Positions 25,195-34,083 of a stretch of 64,000 nt of DNA are shown piece after piece (the first letter of the stretch is position 1; the number at the start of each line of letters is the position of its first letter). Below the pieces are notes generated by a model that searched no databases, was not told the origin of the DNA, and saw nothing but the letters and a program-made list of their open reading frames with translations. A program made the position numbers and the translations under genes. Source of the DNA: Actinomycetes bacterium (lineage in GTDB: Bacteria; Actinomycetota; Actinomycetes; Mycobacteriales; Mycobacteriaceae); contig JAEYMI010000011.1 in assembly GCA_023461275.1 (NCBI GenBank), forward strand, positions 1-64,000, given 5' to 3'.

Positions 25195-26040
25195 GTGCGG
25201 CGCGCAACCCACGAGGGATTCGACGCCATCATCGTCGAGACACCACACGCAGTCGCGGCCATCTCGATCTTCGGTGGACAGGTGGTGTCCTTTCGCCCCA
25301 GCGGCGAGGCCCACGACGTGCTCTGGTTGTCGCCGTTGGCCGCCGCACCACCAACGCCGATCCGTGGCGGGGTTCCGGTGTGCTGGCCGTACTTCGCGCG
25401 TGAAGGACAGACCGGCGACGTTCCGTCCCACGGGTATGCACGCACCGCCACGTGGAGCCTGCTCGAAAGTCGCACGAACGACGACGGCAGCGTCGAGGTC
25501 GATCTGGTCCCCGACGAACTCCACCATCTGCCGATGCGGCTGTCGATGACGGTGCGTGTGGGCACCGGCCTTGAGCACACGCTGCACACCCACAATCCGG
25601 GTCCGGCACCGCTGGCGCTCACCGAGGCACTGCACAACTACTTCCGCGTCAGCGACGCCACCGCGGTGCACGTCGAGGGGCTCGCCGGACTCACCTACCT
25701 GGACAAGTTCGACGATCAGCGCCCGCACCAGCAGGACGGCGACTGGCGACTACCCGACGACCAGCCGCGCAGCGACCGCCTCTACCCCGGCGCCGGCGGC
25801 ACCTATCGGCTCGTCGATCCGGGGTATCAGCGTGTGATCACCGTGCGCGCGCACGACGCACACACCGCCGTCGTCTGGAATCCCGGCTCGGAGTCGGCGT
25901 CGTCAATGCCCGACGTCGGAGCGCACTGGCCCGAGTTCGTCTGTGTGGAGTCGGCCAACGCCGGACCCGACGTCGTCGAGGTGGCGCCGGGTTCGACGCA
26001 TTCGATCCGGCAGTCGATTTCCGTTGCGCCACTGGTGTAA
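25195..26040 (+). CDS. Aldose 1-epimerase family protein, hexose-6-phosphate mutarotase-like
   Basis: Probably interconverts anomers of a phosphorylated hexose (YeaD-like). 281 residues with a galactose-mutarotase beta-sandwich. Seen: PIRGGVPVCWPYFAREGQTG, VPSHGYARTATWSLLES (catalytic His region), TEALHNYFRVSDATAVHVEG and PEFVCVESANAGPDVVEVAP, whose Glu fits the family acid/base. GTG 25195 is taken as the start, 24 nt after devR; a CTG overlapping the devR stop is an alternative. It may share the devR transcript. Converges with devS. Confidence 0.85.
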   Translation: MRRATHEGFDAIIVETPHAVAAISIFGGQVVSFRPSGEAHDVLWLSPLAAAPPTPIRGGVPVCWPYFAREGQTGDVPSHGYARTATWSLLESRTNDDGSVEVDLVPDELHHLPMRLSMTVRVGTGLEHTLHTHNPGPAPLALTEALHNYFRVSDATAVHVEGLAGLTYLDKFDDQRPHQQDGDWRLPDDQPRSDRLYPGAGGTYRLVDPGYQRVITVRAHDAHTAVVWNPGSESASSMPDVGAHWPEFVCVESANAGPDVVEVAPGSTHSIRQSISVAPLV

Positions 26041-26057
26041 TCGCCAGGCGCCCGGCC

Positions 26058-27710
26058 TCAGCCGAGCATGAGCGGTACCGACCACGTCAGGGTGGTGCCG
26101 CTGCCACGCCCGCCGGAACCACCCGGATGTGGCATCACCGTGAACGAACCGTCGCACTCCTCGGCGCGCTTGGTGAGGTTCTTGAGCCCTCGGTAGGTGA
26201 CGTCGGTGCCGATCCCGATGCCGTCATCGCTGATCTCCAGCGATAAGACGTCGTCGTCGGCGCTCACCGACACCGAAATGTGTTCGGCCTGTGCGTGTCT
26301 CAGTGCGTTGGACAATCCTTCGCGCAATACCGCGTCGATGTGCGGTCCGAGCGCGTCGGGCACCACGGTGTCGACCGGACCCTCGAACTGCACCCCGGGC
26401 GAGATCTGCGCGTGGGCGGATAGTTCGGAGACGATGTCGAGGACACGGCGACGCAGGGTCGCGGCATCGTGCTGGCCCGACGATGTCTGCAGATCGAAGA
26501 TCGACGTACGGATCTGGGCGATGGTGCGGTCGAGATCGGTCATCACCTGCCCGAGCCGATCGGTGTCACCGGCGGGCAGACCGTCCGGATCGGATGCGAC
26601 GAGCATCGTCTGGATGGACATACCGATGGCGAACAGTCGCTGGATAACGTGATCATGCAGGTCGCGGGCGATGCGGTGGCGGTCTTCGAGCACCTCCAGG
26701 TCGCGGGCGATCTCTTGCTGCTCGGCGTAGACCACGGCCAGCGACACCACCTCGGCCACGCCCGCCAGGCCGGAGATCTCTTCGGCCTCCCAGGCCGGAC
26801 GCGCGCGGTGCGAGATGAGAATCCAGCCGAACGCCCCGGCGGCACGCTGTAACGGCTGCACCGTGACCCACTTGCCTCCCCGTGCGTCGATCTCACCCGA
26901 GATGGTCTCGGCGTCAACCACATTCATGCCGGTCCCGGATGGCAGGCGCAATGCGGTGGGGTCCAGGCGCCGACCGGTGTGCCCGCGCAGTTCCTTCTCG
27001 CCGGTCACGTCGGTGATGATAAAAACGTCGAGGGCATCGACGAGTTCGGCGACATCGGTGCACACCCGAGACATGGTGTCCTCCAGGGCGATTCCGGCGA
27101 GCGGCTCCGAGCCGCGCCGCACCAGGATCTGCATCCAGCGGTGCCGCGTTCTGGCCCGCTCGAAGAGCCGGGCATTGTCCACCGCGATCCCGGCGGCCAC
27201 CGCGAGCACCGCGATGAGCGCCTCATCGAGCTCGGAAAACTCTGCGGCACCTTGCTTTTCGGTGAGGTAGATCCGGCCGTAGATCGACCCTCGGATGATG
27301 ATCGGAGCGCCGAGGAAGGTCTCCATCGGCGGATGAAACGGCGGGAAGCCGACAGCGGCCGGATGCTTGTCGAGTTCCGGTATCCGCAGCACGTGCGGAT
27401 CGTCCATCAAGACGCCGAGGACACCTTTGCCGACCGGCAGGTGGCCCATGACGGCGCGTTGTTCGGCACTGATCCCGGTGTAAACGAACGCCGAGAGTCC
27501 ACCGTCGGGTCCGCGCACGCCGAGTGCGCCGTATCGGGCGTCGACCACCCCGACAGCGACTTCGACAATGCGTTGCAGCGCGTCATCCAAGTCGAGTCCC
27601 TGCCCGACGACGAGGACAGCCTCGAGGAGGTCACGCAGGATCGTCGGGTCGTCGACGCCGTACTGCTGCAACGCATCAAGTGCCTCGCTCACTCCCCGGG
27701 ATGGCATCAC
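26058..27710 (-). CDS. devS: DevS/DosT-like heme GAF sensor histidine kinase
   Basis: Predicted sensor kinase partner of DevR. 550 residues: GAF-A (~30-185), GAF-B (~200-330), HisKA_3 with RHRIARDLHDHVIQRLF (phospho-His352) and a HATPase domain (LREGLSNALRHA; LEISDDGIGIG). In GAF-A the segment GFPPFHPPMETFLG aligns with GFPPYHPPM of M. tuberculosis DevS, whose His149 is the heme ligand; the equivalent here is His126. MGHLPVGKGVLG and KHPAAVGFPP are also conserved. The GTG start overlaps the cobB stop (GTGA), with AGGAGAG upstream; ATG 27707 is an alternative start. Confidence 0.88.
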   Translation of the reverse strand: MMPSRGVSEALDALQQYGVDDPTILRDLLEAVLVVGQGLDLDDALQRIVEVAVGVVDARYGALGVRGPDGGLSAFVYTGISAEQRAVMGHLPVGKGVLGVLMDDPHVLRIPELDKHPAAVGFPPFHPPMETFLGAPIIIRGSIYGRIYLTEKQGAAEFSELDEALIAVLAVAAGIAVDNARLFERARTRHRWMQILVRRGSEPLAGIALEDTMSRVCTDVAELVDALDVFIITDVTGEKELRGHTGRRLDPTALRLPSGTGMNVVDAETISGEIDARGGKWVTVQPLQRAAGAFGWILISHRARPAWEAEEISGLAGVAEVVSLAVVYAEQQEIARDLEVLEDRHRIARDLHDHVIQRLFAIGMSIQTMLVASDPDGLPAGDTDRLGQVMTDLDRTIAQIRTSIFDLQTSSGQHDAATLRRRVLDIVSELSAHAQISPGVQFEGPVDTVVPDALGPHIDAVLREGLSNALRHAQAEHISVSVSADDDVLSLEISDDGIGIGTDVTYRGLKNLTKRAEECDGSFTVMPHPGGSGGRGSGTTLTWSVPLMLG

Positions 27711-29236
27711 ATCTCTCCTGACGTGTGGTCGGATGACACCGCGACGCTGTGGGATCGGCGTGGGCCGGACCGGTGTGGGCTGCCTCGACGTGCGTCGTCG
27801 ACGAATCGCGCGATGGCATCGGGCACCGCCGCCGGGTGGAGATGCAGATACGACCCGTGCACTCCGCCGGCGGCCCAGCCGTCCACCTTCGGTCGGCCGT
27901 CATGATCGCGCCATCCCCACGCCGGTTCGCGGGGCTCCCGCGCGGGACCTGCTGGCGACAACGATCCGAATTCGACTGTGGAGCGGTGGAATTCATGCCC
28001 GGTGACCCGGCGCCCCGCGTCGAACAGTACCGACCCGGACACGGCGACGGCATCACGGTAGCCGAGGGTCAGGCGCGGCCCGAAGGACCCGATCGCGTCG
28101 ATCACGCCGGCCATCGGATGACCGTCGAGTTCGATTGCCAGATAAAGCAATCCGGCGCATTCAGCGTGAATCGGCCGGCCTGCGCGCGCGTGATCGGCGA
28201 GGTCTTTGCGCAGCGGCTCATTGGCCGACAGCGCCTCGGCGTGTTCTTCGGGGAAACCACCGCCGATCACGACCCCGGCGGTCCCATCCGGCAACCGGTC
28301 GAGCAAGGGATCGAATCCGACGACATCGGCACCGGCAGCGGTGAGCATCTCGTGGTGTTCGGCGTACCCGAAGGTGAACGCCGCTCCCCCGGCGACGGCG
28401 ATCACCGGTCGCGATCGATCAGCGTGCGGCTGGGCATCGGTGGTGACCGCGGCGAGCGCCTCACCTACATCCCATGCCCCCGACTCCACCGGGCCACGCG
28501 CCTCCCGCGCGATGGCGATGATGGCCGGAAGGTCCACCACCGCACCGACTGTGGCGCTCATGGCGTCGACGGCACGGACCGCGTCATCGCGTCGTTCGGC
28601 GGCCGGGATGAGTCCGAGGTGACGCGAGGGCACCTGGAGCGCCGGGTCGCGGCGCACCACTCCGACCACCGGCAAACCGACCCGAGCACATGCCTGGCGC
28701 AGCACCAGCTCGTGGCGCGGCGACCCCACCCGGTTCAGGATCACCCCGGCGATCCGGACACCCGGATCGAATCCGATGAATCCGTGCAACAGCGCAGCCA
28801 TCGACTGACTGTGTCCGGCGGCGTCGACGACGAGCACCACCGGCGCACCGATCAGCTTCGCCACGTGCGCGGTGGACCCGAATGCGCTGGCGCCCATGGC
28901 GTCATCACCACCGGCGATACGACCGTCGAACAGGCCCATCACACCTTCGACGACGGCGATGTCGGCGCCGCGGCTGCCTGCGGCGAAGAGCGGTCCGATG
29001 AGTTCGTCGCCGACCAGATTCGGGTCGAGGTTGCGACCCGGCCGCCCGGCGGCAACCGAGTGATAGCCGGGATCGATGTAGTCCGGCCCCACCTTGAACG
29101 GCGCGACGCGATGTCCGGCCGCGCGTAACGCTCCGATCAGCCCGGTGGTCACCGTGGTCTTGCCGCTTCCCGACGACGGGGCGGCGATGACCACGGTGGG
29201 CACCGCGCCACCGGGTGTCGTCGACGTCATGAGCAT
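27707..29236 (-). CDS. cobB: Cobyrinate a,c-diamide synthase (CobB/CbiA)
   Basis: Amidates side chains a and c of (hydrogeno)byrinate in cobalamin synthesis, using glutamine and ATP. 509 residues. N-terminal dethiobiotin-synthetase-like domain with P-loop APSSGSGKT (20-27) and GPDYIDPGYH; VVEGVMGLFDG. The C-terminal class I glutamine amidotransferase-like domain has VIGGGFPEEHAEAL, the Cys nucleophile in IHAECAGLLYL, and the His region VHGSYLHLHPAAV. The start may be ATG 29236 or 29230; no clear RBS. It follows cobO by 28 nt and overlaps devS by 4. Confidence 0.94.
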   Translation of the reverse strand: MLMTSTTPGGAVPTVVIAAPSSGSGKTTVTTGLIGALRAAGHRVAPFKVGPDYIDPGYHSVAAGRPGRNLDPNLVGDELIGPLFAAGSRGADIAVVEGVMGLFDGRIAGGDDAMGASAFGSTAHVAKLIGAPVVLVVDAAGHSQSMAALLHGFIGFDPGVRIAGVILNRVGSPRHELVLRQACARVGLPVVGVVRRDPALQVPSRHLGLIPAAERRDDAVRAVDAMSATVGAVVDLPAIIAIAREARGPVESGAWDVGEALAAVTTDAQPHADRSRPVIAVAGGAAFTFGYAEHHEMLTAAGADVVGFDPLLDRLPDGTAGVVIGGGFPEEHAEALSANEPLRKDLADHARAGRPIHAECAGLLYLAIELDGHPMAGVIDAIGSFGPRLTLGYRDAVAVSGSVLFDAGRRVTGHEFHRSTVEFGSLSPAGPAREPREPAWGWRDHDGRPKVDGWAAGGVHGSYLHLHPAAVPDAIARFVDDARRGSPHRSGPRRSHSVAVSSDHTSGEM

Positions 29237-29264
29237 CGGGTTCGGAGTAGCTGGGATCGCGGGG

Positions 29265-29882
29265 TCACCATTCGATCCCCTTCTGCCCCTTGCGGCCGGC
29301 GTCCATCGGGTGGGCGATCTTGGTCATCTCGGTGACCAGGTCGGCCGCCTCGACCAGCTCAGCCGGCGCCCGACGGCCGGTGATCACCACATGTTGCCGA
29401 CCGGGTCGGGTGCGCATCACGTCGATCACCTCGGCGGTGTCGACCCACCCCCAGTGCAGCGGATAGGTGAACTCGTCGAGCACGTAGAAGTCGTGCTCGC
29501 CTGCTTCGATCCGGCGTCGGATCTCCTTCCACCCCACGCGGGCGGCCTCGGCGTGATCGTCGTCGTGTCCGTCGTTGGAACGTAACCATGACCAGCCCTG
29601 GCCCATCTTGTGCCATTCCACCGGGCCACCGACGCCGCTGGTGGCGTGCGCCTGCCCGAGGGCGAGCATCGCGTTCTCCTCACCCACTCGCCATTTGGCG
29701 CTCTTGACGAATTGGAAGACGGCCACTCGCATGCCTGCGTTCCAGGCGCGCATGGCCATCCCGAACGCCGCGGTGGACTTACCTTTGCCGTCGCCGGTGT
29801 GGACGGCGAGCACCGGTTGGTTTCGACGCTGCCGGGTGGTCAGCCCGTCGTCGGGAACGGAAGTCGGTTGTCCTTGGGGCAT
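29265..29882 (-). CDS. cobO: Cob(I)yrinic acid a,c-diamide adenosyltransferase (CobO/BtuR)
   Basis: Transfers the adenosyl group from ATP to the cobalt of corrinoids. 205 residues. P-loop GDGKGKSTAAFGMAMRAW (from 30), VFQFVKSAKWRVGEENAM, YVLDEFTYPLHWGWVDTAEV and HVVITGRRAPAELVEAADLV, ending MTKIAHPMDAGRKGQKGIEW. All are CobA/BtuR family signatures at full length. Between the chelatase gene (16 nt gap) and cobB, the same order as Rv2848c-Rv2850c. Confidence 0.95.
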   Translation of the reverse strand: MPQGQPTSVPDDGLTTRQRRNQPVLAVHTGDGKGKSTAAFGMAMRAWNAGMRVAVFQFVKSAKWRVGEENAMLALGQAHATSGVGGPVEWHKMGQGWSWLRSNDGHDDDHAEAARVGWKEIRRRIEAGEHDFYVLDEFTYPLHWGWVDTAEVIDVMRTRPGRQHVVITGRRAPAELVEAADLVTEMTKIAHPMDAGRKGQKGIEW

Positions 29883-29898
29883 AACGGGATACGTTCTC

Positions 29899-31851
29899 CT
29901 AAGCCGCCGCTGCCAGCGCGGACACCGACAGGTGATCCATCGGCAGGCATTGCGCGTTGAGGCGGACCGCCAGCTCGGCCGCCATACCGAGGCGGATCAT
30001 GCCCTGCTCACAGTCGATCACCACGGAGGTGATCCCGCGACGACGCACCGCGTCTGCCGCGGCCCGCGCACGTGCCGGCGCGTCGGGACCCGACGTCGCC
30101 CGTCCGTCGGTGAGTACCACCAGAAGCGGACGTCGCGACGGCTCGCTCCGCACTGCACGGTTGATGAGATCGGTTGCCACACAGAGCCCTTCGGCCAGTG
30201 GAGTACGGCCGCCGGTACGGACCTCGGCCAGCCTGCGGACCGCGACCTCGACCGATCGGGTCGGCGGTACCGCCACCGAGGCCTGGGCGCCGGCAGCCAC
30301 CACGACCGCGACCCGGTCACGACGCGTGTAGGAGTCGCGCAGCAACTCGACACACGCTTCACTGACCGCCCTCAGACGTCGGCGCGCGGTCATCGACCCA
30401 CTGAGATCGACGACGAAGACCACCAGATTTCCCTCACGCCCGATCCGTTCCGCGCCGCGCAGGTCCTCGGGTGTCACGCGCACCCCGGCCGACTGGGCGG
30501 ACGGCGCTCCGCGCCCGGCCGCCGCGAGTACCGTCGCGAACAGGTGGACCGGAGCTCCGGTGGTGAAATCGGTTGCGCGAGTGGTATGTCCACGCCGACT
30601 GCGGGCCAAAGACCGACGTCCGGGGTCGCCGTCGCCGATGCCACCAACCCCCAGCTGCCGGACGCGACGATGGGTGGACGTCGTGGGTCCACCGAAGCGC
30701 GGACCGGAGGGTGCCGGAACGCTCTGGTCCGACGAATCGGAGTCGGCATCTTGGCCTGGCGGAGCCGGCGACTCCAGCTCGTCGAACCCCGGTTCATCCG
30801 GCACCGACTCCTCCGACACCGGTTCCCCACCACCGGGCCCATCCGGGTCATCATCCGGCGGCGTGTCGGCGGCGGCATCGGCTCCGGCTTGCATGGCGTC
30901 GTCGAGTTGTTCTGTGCCGAAACCGGATTCGTCGAAGGGGTTGCGACGCCTGCGGTGCGGCAGCGCAAGCTCGACGGCGATCCGGACATCATCGGCGGTC
31001 ACCACAACCGGGGCATCGGTGGTGGACGCCGAGTCGGTGGCACGCCAGGCGGCGTGTGCGGCCGCGGTCCGAGCAACGACGATGTCGCCCCGGAGTCCGT
31101 CGACGTCGAGTTCGGCGCAGATCGCCGCGATCCGACGCAGTTCGGCCAGCGGAAGCTGCACCGCGGCAACCGATTCGCGGGCACGCGCGATGCGGTCGGC
31201 GAGTTCGGTCTCGTCGTCGGCGTAGCGCGCCACGAAGTCCGCGGGATCGGCGTCGAAGTCGATACGGCGCGAGACGATGGCCACCCGTTCGTCGATGTCG
31301 CGGCCGGCGGAGACATCGACAGCGAGTCCGAATCGGTCGAGCAGCTGCGGCCGCAACTCCCCCTCTTCCGGGTTCATCGTCCCCACGAGCACGAAATCTG
31401 CTGCCTGCGTGTGGGATACGCCGTCACGCTCGATGGTCACCCGGCCGGATGCCGCCGCGTCGAGCAGGACGTCGACGAGGTGATCGGCGAGCAGGTTCAC
31501 CTCGTCGATGTAGAGGACGCCGCCATCCGCCCGGGCGAGCAGCCCGGGGGTGAAGTCGGCGCGCCCGTCGCGCAGCACGCCCGTGAGGTCCAGGGACCCG
31601 ATCACGCGATCCTCGGTGGCCCCGATCGGCAACTCCACCACCGCGCCACCAGCCAGCAGCCGTCCGAGCCCACGCACGATCGTGGACTTGGCAGTGCCCT
31701 TCTCGCCGCGGATCAGCACGCCACCGATTCCCGGTGAGATGGCCGACAGGATCAGCGCGAGTTTGAGACGGTCCTGACCGACCACCGCACTGAACGGGTA
31801 GCGCACGACGTCGACACTGGCCAGGTCCTGCTGAGAGTCCTGAGCGCTCAC
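29899..31851 (-). CDS. Magnesium/cobalt-chelatase-type AAA+ and VWA protein (ChlI-ChlD fusion)
   Basis: 650 residues combining a ChlI-type AAA+ ATPase and a ChlD-type von Willebrand A domain. Walker A GEKGTAKST at 49-57; Walker B in DGGVLYIDEVNLLADHLVDV; VGTMNPEEGELRPQLLDRFG. A Pro/Asp/Glu-rich linker (~315-390) follows. The VWA MIDAS motif is VVFVVDLSGSMTARRRL near residue 480. The catalytic large subunit (CobN/ChlH) is not here. Given cobO and cobB next to it, insertion of cobalt for cobalamin is the likely role, but unproven. The GTG start overlaps the GNAT stop (GTGA). Confidence 0.88.
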   Translation of the reverse strand: MSAQDSQQDLASVDVVRYPFSAVVGQDRLKLALILSAISPGIGGVLIRGEKGTAKSTIVRGLGRLLAGGAVVELPIGATEDRVIGSLDLTGVLRDGRADFTPGLLARADGGVLYIDEVNLLADHLVDVLLDAAASGRVTIERDGVSHTQAADFVLVGTMNPEEGELRPQLLDRFGLAVDVSAGRDIDERVAIVSRRIDFDADPADFVARYADDETELADRIARARESVAAVQLPLAELRRIAAICAELDVDGLRGDIVVARTAAAHAAWRATDSASTTDAPVVVTADDVRIAVELALPHRRRRNPFDESGFGTEQLDDAMQAGADAAADTPPDDDPDGPGGGEPVSEESVPDEPGFDELESPAPPGQDADSDSSDQSVPAPSGPRFGGPTTSTHRRVRQLGVGGIGDGDPGRRSLARSRRGHTTRATDFTTGAPVHLFATVLAAAGRGAPSAQSAGVRVTPEDLRGAERIGREGNLVVFVVDLSGSMTARRRLRAVSEACVELLRDSYTRRDRVAVVVAAGAQASVAVPPTRSVEVAVRRLAEVRTGGRTPLAEGLCVATDLINRAVRSEPSRRPLLVVLTDGRATSGPDAPARARAAADAVRRRGITSVVIDCEQGMIRLGMAAELAVRLNAQCLPMDHLSVSALAAAA

Positions 31852-32318
31852 GCCGAGTGCCTCTCCCGAACCATCGACACATGCGGGATGCCGTCTTCGA
31901 GGTATTCCACACCTTCGGTGACGAATCCGAAGCGGGCGTACATGTCGGTCAGGTATGCCTGCGCCTCGATACGGCAGAGCCCGTCACCGATCTCGGCCAG
32001 CGCCGCCTCCAGCAGCCGCGCGGTCAGCCCTTGGCCTCGCGCCGACCGATCGGTGCACACCCGGCCCACGCGAAACACCTCACGGCCATCGGCCAGTGGT
32101 GGTTCGCCGAGCAACCGCAAGGTGGACAGGACGTTGCCGTCGGCATCGTCGATCCAGAAGTGTCGCGTTCGGGGTTCCAGGTCACGACCATCGAGTTCCG
32201 GGTACGGACAGGCCTGCTCGACGACGAAGACGTCGACACGCAGCCGCAGCAGTGAGTACAGGGTGGCGGCGTCGAGGTCGGCCGACCAACTGCGGTGCAG
32301 TTCGGTACGCGTGGTCAT
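31848..32318 (-). CDS. GNAT N-acetyltransferase, ElaA-like
   Basis: 156 residues. LYSLLRLRVDVFVVEQACPY is the ElaA-type N-terminus. The acetyl-CoA site appears as FRVGRVCTDRSARGQGLTAR (RxxGxG/A variant), and the C-terminal strand-helix IEAQAYLTDMYARFGFVTEG completes the fold. ATG 32318 is the first plausible start. First gene of the GNAT-chelatase-cobO-cobB-devS run, in the place of Rv2851c. Substrate unknown. Confidence 0.87.
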   Translation of the reverse strand: MTTRTELHRSWSADLDAATLYSLLRLRVDVFVVEQACPYPELDGRDLEPRTRHFWIDDADGNVLSTLRLLGEPPLADGREVFRVGRVCTDRSARGQGLTARLLEAALAEIGDGLCRIEAQAYLTDMYARFGFVTEGVEYLEDGIPHVSMVRERHSA

Positions 32319-32321
32319 GAT

Positions 32322-32371
32322 GTCGTGACTATCACATCGCGGCGACGGACAACATTCGCCGACGTCACGAC
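32322..32371 (-). other. Nested inverted repeat between mqo and GNAT
   Basis: GTCGTGAC (32322-32329) and GTCACGAC (32364-32371) flank an inner pair GGCGA/TCGCC (32341-32345, 32356-32360). It lies 9 nt beyond the mqo stop and could terminate mqo or control the downstream operon. No U-run is present. Confidence 0.3.
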
Positions 32372-32379
32372 CACCGAGT

Positions 32380-33918
32380 TCAGACGACAGGCGCCGACGC
32401 CAGTTCGGCCGTCGGCTCCGGTGCGCCGACACCGTCGGTGAGCTGCAGGCTCGAGTTGGTCCAATCCCACACCTGACGGAACAGGTCGCGATTGTCCGAC
32501 AACTTCACGCCGAAGGACGGGATCATCTCGGCGAGCTTGCCCGACCAGCGCTGGTAATCCGTCGGGAAGCACTGCTCGAGAACCGACAGCATCGCCGGAA
32601 CCGCGGTCGAGGCGCCCGGCGAGGCGCCCAGCAGACCGGCGATGGTGCCGTCGCCCGCGGCGACCACGGCGGTGCCGAACTCCAGCGACCCGCCGATACC
32701 GGTCTTGCGGATGACCTGCACACGCTGACCTGCGGTGATCAGTTCCCAGTCGCCCCCGTCGGCGCGTGGCACGAACTCCGACAGGGTCTCCACGCGGTCG
32801 CCGAAGGTCGCCGACAGCTCGCTGATCAGATACTTCAGCAGACCGAACTCCTGCGGCGCGATCGACATCATCGGGATCAGGTTGCCGGGCTTGACCGTTG
32901 CCGGCAGATCGGTGATCTTGCCGCTCTTGAGGAACTTCGGCGACCAGCCCGCGTACGGGCCGAACAGCAGTCCCTTGTTGTGGTTGATCACGCGGGTGTC
33001 GAGGTGCGGCACCGACATCGGCGGCGCGCCCACCGCGGCCTGGCCGTAGACCTTGGCCTGGTGTTCGCCGATGAGGTCAGGGTTGGTGCAACGGAAGAAC
33101 TCACCCGACACCGGGAAGCCGCCGAAGCCCTTGGCTTCTTTGATGCCCGACTTCTGCAGCAGGTGCAGGGCGCCGCCACCGGCTCCGACGAACACGAACT
33201 TGGCGTGCACGGTGAACTTCTCCCGGGTGCGGTTGTTGCGCACCTTGACCAGCCAGCTGCCGTCGGACTGCTTGGACAGGTTGGTCACCGAATGTCCGAA
33301 GTAGATATCGCCGCTCTCGCCGACGAAGTTGAGCAGTTGCTGGGTGAGCGCACCGAAGTCGACGTCGGTGCCCTCGGTGAACCAGTTGAGCGCGACCGGG
33401 TCGGAGAAGTCGCGGCCTTCCGACATCAGCGGGAGTCGCTTGCTGAACTCGGCCGGGTCGTTGATGAACTCCATACCCTCGAAGAGGGTTTCCTTCGACA
33501 GCGCGTCGTACCGCTTGCGCAGGTACTCGACACCGGCGTCGCCGTGCGTGAAGCTCACGTGCGGGATGGGATTGATGAACTCATTCGGTGCGCCGAGGAT
33601 GCCGTTGTCCACCGAGTACGCCCAGAACTGACGCGACACCTGGAACTGCTCGTTGATGGCGAGCGCCTTGTCGATGTTGACGCCGCCGTCGGCGGTCTTC
33701 GGCGTGTAGTTGAGCTCGCACAGCGCGGAGTGGCCGGTGCCGGCGTTGTTCCACGGATCACTGCTCTCGGCCGCTGCGGCGTCGAGGCGCTCGAACAGGC
33801 TGATCGACCAATCGGGCTGGAGCTGTCGGAGCAGGGCACCCAGGGTTGCACTCATGATGCCGGCACCGACCAGGGCCACATCCGTCTTGATCACCGATTG
33901 AGACACGTCGAGCTCCAC
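32380..33918 (-). CDS. mqo: Malate:quinone oxidoreductase
   Basis: Membrane-associated FAD enzyme of the TCA cycle that oxidises malate and passes electrons to quinone. 512 residues. FAD-binding N-terminus DVALVGAGIMSATLGALLRQ, then DPWNNAGTGHSALCELNYTP, the family signature. Others: NEQFQVSRQFWAY, FVFVGAGGGALHLLQKSGI, LLFGPYAGWSPKFLK and GSPGAST-type AGLLGASPGASTAVPAML near the C-terminus. GTG 33918 is used; GTG 33906 is possible. Single-gene unit in the place of Rv2852c, divergent from the hydrolase-mtr pair. Confidence 0.96.
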   Translation of the reverse strand: MELDVSQSVIKTDVALVGAGIMSATLGALLRQLQPDWSISLFERLDAAAAESSDPWNNAGTGHSALCELNYTPKTADGGVNIDKALAINEQFQVSRQFWAYSVDNGILGAPNEFINPIPHVSFTHGDAGVEYLRKRYDALSKETLFEGMEFINDPAEFSKRLPLMSEGRDFSDPVALNWFTEGTDVDFGALTQQLLNFVGESGDIYFGHSVTNLSKQSDGSWLVKVRNNRTREKFTVHAKFVFVGAGGGALHLLQKSGIKEAKGFGGFPVSGEFFRCTNPDLIGEHQAKVYGQAAVGAPPMSVPHLDTRVINHNKGLLFGPYAGWSPKFLKSGKITDLPATVKPGNLIPMMSIAPQEFGLLKYLISELSATFGDRVETLSEFVPRADGGDWELITAGQRVQVIRKTGIGGSLEFGTAVVAAGDGTIAGLLGASPGASTAVPAMLSVLEQCFPTDYQRWSGKLAEMIPSFGVKLSDNRDLFRQVWDWTNSSLQLTDGVGAPEPTAELASAPVV

Positions 33919-33959
33919 TTCTCACCAGATTGGACGATCGGGGCCGACGCCGATGCATG

Positions 33960-33973
33960 GGCCCTATAGGGCC
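33960..33973. promoter_or_regulatory. 14-bp perfect palindrome between mqo and hydrolase-mtr
   Basis: GGCCCTATAGGGCC is a perfect palindrome located 42 nt upstream of mqo and about 110 nt upstream of the divergent hydrolase. It has an AT core inside GC arms and is a candidate operator, or overlaps the mqo promoter. No known regulator motif recognised. Confidence 0.4.
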
Positions 33974-34071
33974 ATTGTTCCCCATCACCGCACAAACGTC
34001 GGAATCGCCTCGGCCCAGTGTGGCTTGGATGACACTTGCCTGTGCAGACGAACCCTCCGTGGGACTGCTCA

Positions 34072-34077
34072 TAGAGT
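34072..34077 (+). promoter_or_regulatory. -10 element of the hydrolase-mtr operon (leaderless)
   Basis: TAGAGT, 6 nt before GTG 34084; same hexamer and spacing as yaaA. Confidence 0.45.
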
Positions 34078-34083
34078 GGTGAT

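Noticed and set aside
29575..31737. 720-residue open frame opposite the chelatase and cobO genes
   Set aside because: Spans two real genes on the other strand and shows no recognisable domain.
29237..32318. Cobalamin riboswitch near the cob genes
   Set aside because: Genes here overlap or lie within 30 nt of each other, leaving no room for a leader of that size. I saw no B12-box-like sequence upstream of cysG or map either.
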